DNA of 64,000 bases, from NCBI RefSeq assembly GCF_900046455.1, contig NZ_FCOT01000009.1:186001-250000 (forward strand), given 5' to 3'. The position numbers were made by a program, and so were the translations under genes. This document shows positions 18,235-26,727 of the stretch, one piece after another. Below the pieces are notes generated by a model. It searched no databases and was not told where the DNA came from. It saw only the letters and a program-made list of their open reading frames with translations. The stretch comes from Cellulomonas timonensis (GTDB lineage: Bacteria > Actinomycetota > Actinomycetes > Actinomycetales > Cellulomonadaceae). Numbering within the stretch: the first letter of the stretch is position 1; each line of letters begins with the position of its first letter.

Positions 18235-19418
18235 ACCGGCTCCACGACGAGGACCTGCTGACGCCCGTCGACCCGCGTCAGGATGATCGTGGACTCGGCG
18301 GAGCCCCGCAGCGAGAGTTGGGCGCGGAGCTGTTCGGGGACCACGGCGGTGCCGCGCTTCTTGATGGTCAGGCGGCCGACGTCGCGCTCGCGCAGGTAGG
18401 TGCGCAGCCGCTTGAGGCCGAAGGGCAGGGTGTCCAGCACGCGGTAGGCCGTCGCCGTCGGGGTCGGGCGCAGCACGTCGGAGGTGACGTAGGCGATGGT
18501 GCGGTCCACCAGGCGGCCCTGCACCGCCGTGGCCACGTCGGCGACGAGCCCGGCCCTGATCACGGCGCCGTCGGGCTCGTAGAGGTACCCGCCCACCGGT
18601 CCGACCGGCGGGGCGGCGGGGCCGTCGACGCCGCTGCGCAGCACATGGGCGCCGTCGGGCCGCAGCACGAGCGCGCTGCGGCCGGGGCCGTCGGGCGCGA
18701 GCGGGCCGAACCACAGCCCGAGTTCGACGACATCGCCGTCGACGGAGACCCACTGCGCCTCGGCGTCGTCGGGCAAGGCGGAGTGCGGCACGCCCGGGCC
18801 GAGCTTGAGGCCGAGGGCGGGGACCCGGGCGCGCAGCCCGAGCACGGCGTCGAGCGAGGGCTCGTAGGCCGCGGGGTCGAACACCCGGCTGCCGGAGGAC
18901 GTGCGCCGGGCGGGGTCGGCGTAGACGCCGTCGACCCCCTCGGCCTCGAGGTCCACGGCCAGCCCGTCGCCGTGCCGCACCTCGGCCTCGGGGAAATGGC
19001 GCAGGTTCACCGTGGCGACTGACGCGCTGACCTCGTCGAGGTCGACGGCGAGGACGTCGAGGCCGACCCCGGCGAAGGCCATCGAGTCTGCGCCGACGCC
19101 GCAGGTCAGGTCGGCCACCTTGGACACCCCGGCGGCGGTGTAGCGGCGCGCGTGGTGGGCGGCGACGGTGAGCCGGGTGGCCTGCTCCAGACCGGCGGGG
19201 GTGAAGAGCATGCCCTCGGCGAAGTCGCCGAACTTGGCGTGGGCCTTGGCGCGCAGGCGGGACTGGGTCAACGCCGCGGCGATGAGCTCCGGGTCGAGGC
19301 CCTCACGCCGCAGCCGCTCCGAGAGGGCCATGGCGCGACGCTCGTCGTACGGTGGGAGTGCGCTGAGCAGCGCCCAGCCGGTCGGGCTGAGGAGCTTGGT
19401 GAGACCGGCGGCGTCCAT
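18231..19418 (-). CDS. SAM-dependent methyltransferase with THUMP-like C-terminal domain
   Basis: A 395-residue protein. The middle has a Rossmann methyltransferase core: VADLTCGVGADSMAFA (SAM motif I), LAVDLDEVSASVATVNL and VYADPARR (motif IV, DPAR). The C-terminal third, with LPFGLKRLRTYLRERDVGRLTIKKRG, matches the THUMP-like domain found with this actinobacterial family. The substrate is probably RNA but unproven. The ATG at 19418 is preceded by AAAGGA nine nt upstream; the upstream ATG at 19460 is less likely. It is cotranscribed with the YbdK gene by a 4-nt overlap. Confidence 0.83.
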   Translation of the reverse strand: MDAAGLTKLLSPTGWALLSALPPYDERRAMALSERLRREGLDPELIAAALTQSRLRAKAHAKFGDFAEGMLFTPAGLEQATRLTVAAHHARRYTAAGVSKVADLTCGVGADSMAFAGVGLDVLAVDLDEVSASVATVNLRHFPEAEVRHGDGLAVDLEAEGVDGVYADPARRTSSGSRVFDPAAYEPSLDAVLGLRARVPALGLKLGPGVPHSALPDDAEAQWVSVDGDVVELGLWFGPLAPDGPGRSALVLRPDGAHVLRSGVDGPAAPPVGPVGGYLYEPDGAVIRAGLVADVATAVQGRLVDRTIAYVTSDVLRPTPTATAYRVLDTLPFGLKRLRTYLRERDVGRLTIKKRGTAVVPEQLRAQLSLRGSAESTIILTRVDGRQQVLVVEPV

Positions 19419-19491
19419 GCCGTCGATCCTTTCACGCTGCGACGCGGGGATCCGGCGCATGCGGGGACGCCCGTTCCGCAGCGAGGCAAGA

Positions 19492-19518
19492 TTGGCACTC
19501 GCCTTGACCGAGTGCTAA
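19492..19518. promoter_or_regulatory. CIRCE element (HrcA operator) upstream of groES
   Basis: TTGGCACTC (19492-19500), 9-nt spacer, GAGTGCTAA (19510-19518). It differs from the CIRCE consensus TTAGCACTC-N9-GAGTGCTAA at one base. HrcA binding here would repress groES until heat or unfolded protein titrates GroEL. hrcA is not in the window. Confidence 0.92.
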
Positions 19519-19532
19519 CCGGTTCCTAGAGT
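19504..19532 (+). promoter_or_regulatory. groES promoter overlapping CIRCE
   Basis: TTGACC (19504-19509) and TAGAGT (19527-19532) are separated by exactly 17 bp. The -35 lies in the CIRCE spacer, so HrcA would block polymerase directly. The predicted 5' leader is about 120 nt. Confidence 0.75.
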
Positions 19533-19660
19533 GAACCGTGGCGACGCCCCCTGGGCGGCGTCTACCGCAGAGGCTGACTCTCCGACACCCGCGACGGCGG
19601 TGGGTCTGCGCAGCGGCGTCCGACATCACTGAAGAACTCACAAGTGAAGGGGAGGTCCGC

Positions 19661-19957
19661 GTGTCGGTCTCCATCAAGCCTCTCGAGGACCGGATCGTCG
19701 TCAAGACGCTCGAGGCAGAGCAGACGACTGCCTCGGGTCTGGTCATTCCGGACAGTGCCAAGGAAAAGCCGCAGGAGGGCGAGGTCCTCGCTGTCGGCCC
19801 CGGCCGCATCGACGACAACGGCAACCGTGTGCCGCTCGACGTCGCGGTCGGCGACAAGGTCATCTACAGCAAGTACGGCGGCACCGAGGTCAAGTACTCG
19901 GGCGAGGAGTACCTCATCCTCTCCGCGCGCGACATCCTCGCGATCGTCGAGAAGTGA
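19661..19957 (+). CDS. groES: Co-chaperonin GroES
   Basis: The 98-residue heptameric lid of the GroEL chamber. It shows [20 protein letters not shown], the mobile loop [19 protein letters not shown] that contacts Gro[19 protein letters not shown] and the [12 protein letters not shown] end. Start is GTG 19661, with GGGGAGG a few nt upstream. The gene has its own CIRCE promoter and is followed at once by a terminator, so it is monocistronic. GroEL1, which follows groES in mycobacteria and Streptomyces, is missing from this position; a GroEL encoded elsewhere must be its partner. Confidence 0.97.
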   Translation: MSVSIKPLEDRIVVKTLEAEQTTASGLVIPDSAKEKPQEGEVLAVGPGRIDDNGNRVPLDVAVGDKVIYSKYGGTEVKYSGEEYLILSARDILAIVEK

Positions 19958-19986
19958 GCTGAGGCCGGCTGAGCCGGCCTGAGCGC

Positions 19987-20029
19987 ACGACGAAGCCCCT
20001 CCCGGCCTGGCCGAGAGGGGCTTCGTCGT
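19987..20029. terminator. Terminator after groES (and facing whiD)
   Basis: A perfect 15-bp stem: ACGACGAAGCCCCTC (19987-20001) pairs with 20015-20029 around a 13-nt loop. It lies between the convergent groES and whiB-type genes and can serve both. There is no U tract, as is usual in high-GC actinobacteria. Confidence 0.9.
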
Positions 20030-20086
20030 GTCTGAGGGAGACGGCCGTGCTGTCGGGCAGCTCGCGCTGCCGACTGTGAGGCGAGG

Positions 20087-20377
20087 TCAGATGGCCTTGC
20101 GCGAGGGGCGGGCCAGGATGGCGGCGCGCTCGTCCTCGGACAGGCCGCCCCAGACGCCATACGGCTCGCGCACGGCGAGCGACTGCTCGCGGCACTCCTG
20201 GAGCACAGGGCAGGTGGCGCAGATCGCCTTGGCGGCCTCCGCGCGTCGGCGTCGCGCAGATCCGCGCTCGCCCTCCGGATGGAAGAACAGGTTCTCGTCC
20301 GCGTCGCGGCAGGCGCCTTCGAACTGCCACTCCCACAGGTCCATCACGGGTCCGGGCAAACGCGAGATCTCGGCCAT
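20087..20377 (-). CDS. WhiB-family iron-sulfur regulator, WhiD/WhiB3-like
   Basis: A 96-residue Wbl protein. Cys23, Cys53, Cys56 and Cys62 (GACRD, CATCPVLQEC) would hold a 4Fe-4S cluster, and GVWGGLS (74-80) is the sigma-factor contact turn. The stretch LFFHPEGERGSARRRR and the LPGP-x3-WxWQ N-terminus are typical of the WhiB3/WhiD branch. Position between groES and guaB agrees with WhiB3 in M. tuberculosis and WhiD next to BldM in Streptomyces, as I recall them. ATG 20377 has an excellent GAGGAGG SD. WhiB3 is linked to redox sensing, WhiD to spore maturation; the role here is unknown. Confidence 0.93.
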   Translation of the reverse strand: MAEISRLPGPVMDLWEWQFEGACRDADENLFFHPEGERGSARRRRAEAAKAICATCPVLQECREQSLAVREPYGVWGGLSEDERAAILARPSRKAI

Positions 20378-20451
20378 CGGTCCTCCTCGACTGGTTGCCG
20401 GGCCAGTGGCGGCGATGCGCCTGGCCCGACCGCACATGACGTTCGGTCAAC

Positions 20452-20505
20452 AAGTTGTTCACTTCGTACGGATCGAGACGTTACAACCGCGCCAGAAGTT
20501 GTTCA
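20452..20505. repeat. Two AAGTTGTTCA direct repeats flanking the whiD promoter
   Basis: AAGTTGTTCA occurs at 20452-20461 and again at 20496-20505, 44 bp apart. The right copy overlaps the whiD -35 hexamer; the left lies about 10-20 nt downstream of the predicted transcription start and extends into an AACAA-N-TTGTT inverted repeat. They could be sites for one regulator bridging the promoter. Confidence 0.5.
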
Positions 20506-20506
20506 A
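20478..20506 (-). promoter_or_regulatory. Promoter of the whiD-type gene
   Basis: On the minus strand TTGAAC (20506-20501), 17 bp, then TAACGT (20483-20478). The transcript would have a leader of about 90 nt before the ATG at 20377, consistent with its strong SD. Confidence 0.65.
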
Positions 20507-20574
20507 GCCCCTGTCGCAACCGTTTCACCCGGATGGCGGCGTTCCGCCGTTCGGTCGAACGACCTGGACGCGCG

Positions 20575-20604
20575 TTGGCAACCGCGCCACACCCTGTGCA
20601 CAAT
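20575..20604 (+). promoter_or_regulatory. Leaderless promoter of the merR-type gene
   Basis: TTGGCA (20575-20580), 18 bp, CACAAT (20599-20604), then 6 nt to the ATG at 20611. Both hexamers are present, making this the clearest complete leaderless promoter in the window. Confidence 0.65.
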
Positions 20605-20610
20605 CGGGTC

Positions 20611-21585
20611 ATGGCGACCGACGGACCCCCCTCGGCGCCCACGCCGATCGCGGCGTCCGCCGGAGATGGGCCAGCCCTCACCGTGGCGGCCGTGGCGCGT
20701 CGGCTGGGCGTGGCGCCAGCGACGTTGCGCACCTGGGACCGCAGGTACGGGCTCGGCCCATCCGAGCACTCCGCGGGCTCCCACCGCCGATACACCGCCG
20801 ACGACGTGGCGCGGCTGCTCGTGATGCGCGGCCTCACGCTCGACGGCGTGGCTCCCTCCGAGGCGGCCCGGGTGGCCCTCGAGTCTGACATCCGCGCCGA
20901 CGAGGTCGAGCCCTCCCGTCGGCGCCTCGTCTCCGTGGGCGGCGGCGGGGCCGGAGCCCACGACAGCTCCCATGCGACCCCCACCCTGGTGATCGACGCC
21001 GCGCTGCGCGGTGACGAGGACGCCTGCCGACGGCTCCTCGCGCCCCCCGAGAAAGACGACTACGAGCGCTGGTGGGCAGGGCTCGTGGAGCCGGCCCGCG
21101 CCGGGCTCGTGGCGCGCACCGTCTTGGCCCGCCCGGGGGAGGACGCCGACGCGCTGGTCGTCGAGGCCGTCCTCGCCGGGCTGCGCGCCCGCACGGCTCC
21201 CCTCGCGCGCGCCCACGTGGCCGGCCGCCGCGTCGTGCTGCTCATGGCGGCGCCGGACGAGCCGCGCCCGCTGGTGCTGCACGTGCTGGGCGCCGCGCTC
21301 GCCGCGCATGGCGTGGACGCCCGGATCGTGGCGGGCCCCGTCGAGCAGCACCGGATCATCGAGATCGCCGCGATGACCCGCCCGGCCGCCGCGGCGATGG
21401 TCAGCGAGCTCGCCGATCCCGAGCTGGCGGCGGGCGCCGCGCTCGCCGACGCACAGCCCGACGTGCCCCAGTTCATCGTCCTCGCCGACGACGCCGCGGC
21501 GCGCTCGCTCCCGCTCGGGCGATCGGTGCACCGGGCCCGGACCTTCGCCGGAGTGCTGGCCGAGGTGCTCGCGGTGAGCGCTTGA
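20611..21585 (+). CDS. MerR-family regulator with C-terminal B12-binding-like domain
   Basis: A 324-residue transcription factor. The N-terminal winged helix (about 22-90) has LTVAAVARRLGVAPATLRTWDRRYGLGPS and SHRRYTADDVARL, the MerR/LitR signature. After a linker, residues about 200-324 resemble the four-helix plus Rossmann layout of cobalamin-sensing CarH/LitR regulators (VLLMAAPDEPRPLVLHVLGAALAAHGVDARIV), but the DxHxxG cobalamin motif is not visible, so it may not bind B12. Leaderless ATG at 20611. It sits between whiD and bldM orthologue candidates, a position that suggests a developmental or stress regulator; targets are unknown. Confidence 0.85.
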   Translation: MATDGPPSAPTPIAASAGDGPALTVAAVARRLGVAPATLRTWDRRYGLGPSEHSAGSHRRYTADDVARLLVMRGLTLDGVAPSEAARVALESDIRADEVEPSRRRLVSVGGGGAGAHDSSHATPTLVIDAALRGDEDACRRLLAPPEKDDYERWWAGLVEPARAGLVARTVLARPGEDADALVVEAVLAGLRARTAPLARAHVAGRRVVLLMAAPDEPRPLVLHVLGAALAAHGVDARIVAGPVEQHRIIEIAAMTRPAAAAMVSELADPELAAGAALADAQPDVPQFIVLADDAAARSLPLGRSVHRARTFAGVLAEVLAVSA

Positions 21586-21739
21586 GCCGCAAGCCTGGCT
21601 GATCGCCCAAGCCGGGCGCCGACGACGCATCCTGACGTCTGGGGCCTTTCACCCGCACTGTGGTCTAACGTTGCGCCACGCCGCGTCGATAAGGACTGGT
21701 GACAGCGCGCGAGACTCGCGGGCGGCAAGGGAGGGTCCG

Positions 21740-22393
21740 ATGGCTGGAGTCGTGGTCTGTCACGGCTCGACCGTGGTGCGCGAGCGCCTGGTGCTGACCG
21801 CCCTCGGAGTCCCGTCGCTCGCCCCGGTCCGCTCCGCCGAGACGGCCGAGGAGCTCACCGCGCTCGCGCGGCGCATCCCGCCCACGGTGGTCCTGCTCGA
21901 CGCGCACCTGCCCGGGCCTGGGCCGGTCGAGGCAATCCGCCGGCTGCGGAGCATCGCCCCGACCGCCACGATCGTGATGCTCGCGGTGCCGGGGGACGAG
22001 ATCGCGCTCGACCGGGCGATCTCCTTGGGCGCCCGCGGCTTCCTGGCGCCCGACGTGGGCCGCGCGGAGCTGTCGGCTGTCGCCGCCCATGTGCTCGCCA
22101 GCCCGTCCGTCGCCGCCACCGGCGCCCCGACCGCGATGCGGGCCGAGGCGACGGTCGACCACGTGGACGCCCCCACACAGCGGGGTGGCCTCGAGGAGGT
22201 CGCGCTGACCAAGCGCGAGGTCGAGGTGCTCATCGGCATGAGCAACGGCCGCTCGAACGCCCAGATCGGCGCCGAGCTGTTCCTCTCCGAGGACACCGTC
22301 AAGACGCACGCGCGCCGGCTGTTCCGCAAGCTCGGCGCCGCCGACCGCGCGCAGGCCGTCGCGATCGGCCTGCGCCGGGGCCTCATCCGCTGA
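21740..22393 (+). CDS. BldM-like orphan response regulator
   Basis: A 217-residue LuxR-type regulator. The C-terminal helix-turn-helix (LTKREVEVLIGMSNGRSN and LFLSEDTVKTHARRLFRKLG) closely follows Streptomyces BldM as I remember it. The N-terminal receiver is degenerate: the acidic pair is replaced (VVCHGS), the Asp in LLDAHLPG remains, but the conserved Thr/Ser and Lys are missing (MLAVPGD, GFLAPD). Phosphorylation is therefore unlikely, in line with BldM acting without a kinase. ATG 21740 has an AAGGGAGG SD. whiD 1.4 kb upstream and guaB 70 bp downstream reproduce the Streptomyces neighbourhood. Confidence 0.85.
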   Translation: MAGVVVCHGSTVVRERLVLTALGVPSLAPVRSAETAEELTALARRIPPTVVLLDAHLPGPGPVEAIRRLRSIAPTATIVMLAVPGDEIALDRAISLGARGFLAPDVGRAELSAVAAHVLASPSVAATGAPTAMRAEATVDHVDAPTQRGGLEEVALTKREVEVLIGMSNGRSNAQIGAELFLSEDTVKTHARRLFRKLGAADRAQAVAIGLRRGLIR

Positions 22394-22398
22394 TCTGA

Positions 22399-24023
<1,625 letters not shown>

Positions 24024-24026
<3 letters not shown>

Positions 24027-24055
24027 GCTGACCGGCCCGCCTGCCGGTCAGCCGA
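24024..24055. terminator. Bidirectional terminator between guaB and the exonuclease gene
   Basis: TCGGCTGACCGG (24024-24035) pairs with 24044-24055 in a perfect 12-bp stem with an 8-nt loop. It overlaps the last codons of the convergent exonuclease gene (stop at 24048). Confidence 0.8.
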
Positions 24056-24785
24056 CGGGCAGCGGGACCGTCGAGGCGGCGTCGCTGCGGCGCGCGAGCC
24101 ACTGCGGCTCCGGGCCGGGGCCCGTCAGCCCACGGCCCTGCCGCCATGCGGTGAGGTGCTCGGCCCAGACCCGGTGGGCCTCGGCCTGGTAGCCGTGCAG
24201 CGCGGCCAGGTCGAGCGCCGCCAGGTGCGGGAAGCGGGCGACGATCTTGTCGAGCACGTCGAGCGTGGCCACCACGTCGACGTCGGCGGTGTGCAGGGTC
24301 CCGGGGTCGACCACCTCGTAGTGCCCGCACAGGTCCACGAGCTTGCGCTTGCCCTTGCGGTAGCGGTCCTCGTGGCGGTCCAGCACGAGCGGGTCGATCA
24401 CCGGCATGGTGTCGCGCCCGGTCCGCTGGGGCAGCGTGGGCAGCCCATGGCGCTCGAGCTCCGCGTCGAGCAGGCACAGGTCGAAGCTGGCGTTGTAGGC
24501 CACGATCGGGATGTCGCGCAGCAGCGCCTCGGCGATGGCGTCGGCGATCTCCTCGAGCGCGACGGCGGGATCGCTGCCGGCGGCGCGCGCCTGCTCGGTG
24601 GTGATGCCGTGGATCGCGCTCGCGGCCTCGGGGATCTCGACGCCGGGATTGATCAGCCAGGTCTGGACCTGGGCGCCCGAGGCGTCCCGGCGGACGAGCG
24701 CCGCGGTGACGATCCGGTCGGTGTCGACGTCGACGCCGGTGGTCTCGGTGTCGAAGCCGAGCAGCGGTCCGTGGGTCCAGCTCAT
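24048..24785 (-). CDS. DnaQ-like 3'-5' exonuclease (DEDDh)
   Basis: A 245-residue stand-alone exonuclease. Motif Exo I is FDTETTG (Asp12, Glu14), Exo II is NASFDLCLLDAEL, Exo III is HTADVDVVAT with the His of the DEDDh class. It resembles actinobacterial DNA polymerase III epsilon-like proteins outside the replisome, used in repair or RNA/DNA processing. ATG 24785 has a GAGGAGG SD at good distance; the long upstream open frame is a shadow. No operon partner on this strand. Confidence 0.88.
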   Translation of the reverse strand: MSWTHGPLLGFDTETTGVDVDTDRIVTAALVRRDASGAQVQTWLINPGVEIPEAASAIHGITTEQARAAGSDPAVALEEIADAIAEALLRDIPIVAYNASFDLCLLDAELERHGLPTLPQRTGRDTMPVIDPLVLDRHEDRYRKGKRKLVDLCGHYEVVDPGTLHTADVDVVATLDVLDKIVARFPHLAALDLAALHGYQAEAHRVWAEHLTAWRQGRGLTGPGPEPQWLARRSDAASTVPLPVG

Positions 24786-24942
24786 GTGCGTCCTCCTCGT
24801 GTGGCGCGGCCAGCATGCCATCGGCCGCCCACACGCTCGTCCGCCCACCCGCCAGGACGGCGTGTCCCGGGCGCGCCGCTGCCGGGATGCGGGCCGGTCC
24901 GCGCGGTGTGAGGGTGATGAGACCCCACCCGAGGAGGCCCCC

Positions 24943-25509
24943 ATGCCATCCCTGACCGGAGCCAATGTCGCGTTCCTCACGAGCATGGCCGGGGTCGAGG
25001 ACCCCGAGCTCGCCGTGCCGTGGACCGCGGTGCTCGACGCGGGCGGCGCCGCGGTGCTGATCGCGCCGGAGGAGGGCGACGTCGCCACCGTCGCGAACGA
25101 CCTCGAGCCGGTCGCGGCGTATCCAGTGAACCGGCTGCTCGACGCCGTGGTGGCCGCGGAGTTCGACGCGCTCGTGATCCCCGGCGGCACCGTCAACGCC
25201 GACCGGCTGCGCGTGCTCCCGGCGGCGCAGGCGCTGGTGCGGGGGTTCGTCGAGGCGGGCAAGCCCGTCGCGGCCATCTGCCACGGGCCCTGGCTGCTCA
25301 TCGACGCGGGCGTCGCGGACGGCGCCACGCTCACGTCCTACCCGAGCCTGGCCACAGACCTGCGCAATGCCGGCGCCACGTGGGTCGACGCCGAGGTGTC
25401 CGTGTGGCAGGAGCGGGGCTGGCCGCTCGTCACCTCGCGCCGGCCCAGCGACCTGCCGGCGTTCTGCACGATGCTGCTCGAGGTCGTGGCGGAGGCCGTG
25501 CGCACCTGA
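24943..25509 (+). CDS. DJ-1/PfpI family protein
   Basis: A 188-residue protein of the class I glutamine amidotransferase-like superfamily. Cys113 in AAICHGPWLLIDAG is the nucleophile elbow, and Glu22 (DPEL) is the partner acid that activates it in DJ-1 proteins; ALVIPGGTVNADRLR is the other standard motif. Related proteins act as deglycases, proteases or chaperones in carbonyl stress; the activity here is undetermined. ATG 24943 follows GAGGAGG. It lies between guaB and guaB3 without obvious metabolic connection. Confidence 0.87.
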   Translation: MPSLTGANVAFLTSMAGVEDPELAVPWTAVLDAGGAAVLIAPEEGDVATVANDLEPVAAYPVNRLLDAVVAAEFDALVIPGGTVNADRLRVLPAAQALVRGFVEAGKPVAAICHGPWLLIDAGVADGATLTSYPSLATDLRNAGATWVDAEVSVWQERGWPLVTSRRPSDLPAFCTMLLEVVAEAVRT

Positions 25510-25526
25510 GCGCGCGGGCACGCCGG

Positions 25527-25532
25527 TAACCT
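25527..25532 (+). promoter_or_regulatory. Predicted -10 (TAACCT) of leaderless guaB3
   Basis: TAACCT ends 7 nt before the GTG at 25540. Confidence 0.6.
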
Positions 25533-25539
25533 GGTCACC

Positions 25540-26664
25540 GTGAGCAACGAGATCGAGATCGGACGCGGCAAGCGCGGTCGGCGCGCATACTCCTTCGACG
25601 ACGTGGCAGTGGTGCCCTCGCGCCGCACGCGCGACCCCGAGGAGGTCTCCGTCGGCTGGCAGATCGACGCGTACCACTTCGACATCCCGGTGGTGGCCGC
25701 GCCGATGGACTCGGTGATGAGCCCCGCCACGGCTGTCGCGCTGGGCCGTGCGGGCGGGCTGGGGGTGCTCGACCTCGAGGGCCTGTGGACGCGGTATGAG
25801 AGCCCCGAGCCGCTGCTCGCCGAGATCGCGCGGCTCGAGCCGGCGGAGGCGACGGCGCGCATGCAGGAGATGTACGCGGCGCCCATCCAGCCCGAGCTGA
25901 TCGCGCAGCGGCTCAAGGAGGTCCGGGACGCGGGCGTGACGGTGGCGGGAGCCCTGTCGCCGCAGCGCACCCAGGAGTTCTCCAAGGTCGTCGTGGACGC
26001 GGGCGTGGACCTGTTCGTCATCCGCGGCACCACGGTCTCCGCCGAGCACGTCTCCGGCCGGGCCGAGCCGCTCAACCTCAAGCGCTTCATCTACGAGCTG
26101 GACGTGCCCGTCATCGTCGGCGGGGCCTCGACCTACACCGCGGCGCTGCACCTGATGCGCACCGGCGCCGCTGGCGTGCTGGTCGGCTTCGGCGGCGGCG
26201 CCGCGCACACCACGCGCGTCTCGCTGGGCATCCACGCGCCGATGGCCACCGCCATGGCGGACGTCGCGGCGGCGCGGCGCGACTACCTCGACGAGTCGGG
26301 CGGCCGGTACGTGCATGTCATCGCCGATGGCGGCGTCGGCCGCTCGGGCGACCTGGTCAAGGCCATCGCCTGCGGCGCGGACGCGGTCATGCTCGGCGCG
26401 GCCCTCGCCCGGGCCACCGAAGCCCCCGGCCAGGGCTGGCACTGGGGCCCCGAGGCGCACCACCCGAAGCTGCCGCGCGGCGAGCGCGTGCGCGTCGGCC
26501 AGGCCGGCACGTTCGAGCAGATCCTGTTCGGCCCCGGCCACACGGCCGACGGCACGCTGAACCTCGTCGGCGCGCTGCGCCGCGCGATGGCGATGACGGG
26601 CTACTCGGACCTCAAGGAGTTCCAGCGGGTCGAGGTCGTCGTCTCGCCGTACCAGCCGCACTGA
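25540..26664 (+). CDS. guaB3: GuaB3 family IMP dehydrogenase-related protein
   Basis: A 374-residue member of the IMPDH/GMP reductase family lacking CBS domains. It has YSFDDVAVVPSRRTRDPEEV, PVVAAPMDSVMSP, HVIADGGVGRSGDLVKA and a C-terminal GTFEQILFGPGHTADGTLN segment typical of the actinobacterial GuaB3 group. At the place of the IMPDH catalytic loop (SxCTTR) it reads GGGAAHTTRVS, without the Cys. By family knowledge this makes classical IMPDH chemistry doubtful, and the enzyme's true reaction is unresolved from sequence. The gene is conserved next to guaB in M. tuberculosis and Streptomyces. Confidence 0.92.
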   Translation: MSNEIEIGRGKRGRRAYSFDDVAVVPSRRTRDPEEVSVGWQIDAYHFDIPVVAAPMDSVMSPATAVALGRAGGLGVLDLEGLWTRYESPEPLLAEIARLEPAEATARMQEMYAAPIQPELIAQRLKEVRDAGVTVAGALSPQRTQEFSKVVVDAGVDLFVIRGTTVSAEHVSGRAEPLNLKRFIYELDVPVIVGGASTYTAALHLMRTGAAGVLVGFGGGAAHTTRVSLGIHAPMATAMADVAAARRDYLDESGGRYVHVIADGGVGRSGDLVKAIACGADAVMLGAALARATEAPGQGWHWGPEAHHPKLPRGERVRVGQAGTFEQILFGPGHTADGTLNLVGALRRAMAMTGYSDLKEFQRVEVVVSPYQPH

Positions 26665-26715
26665 TCGCGGCGTCGTCGGGAGCGCGGTTCGTCCGCATGG
26701 GCCACGCTCCCGACG

Positions 26716-26721
26716 TAGCCT
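26716..26721 (+). promoter_or_regulatory. Predicted -10 (TAGCCT) of leaderless gabD2-type gene
   Basis: TAGCCT ends 6 nt before the ATG at 26728. Confidence 0.55.
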
Positions 26722-26727
26722 CGGTGC

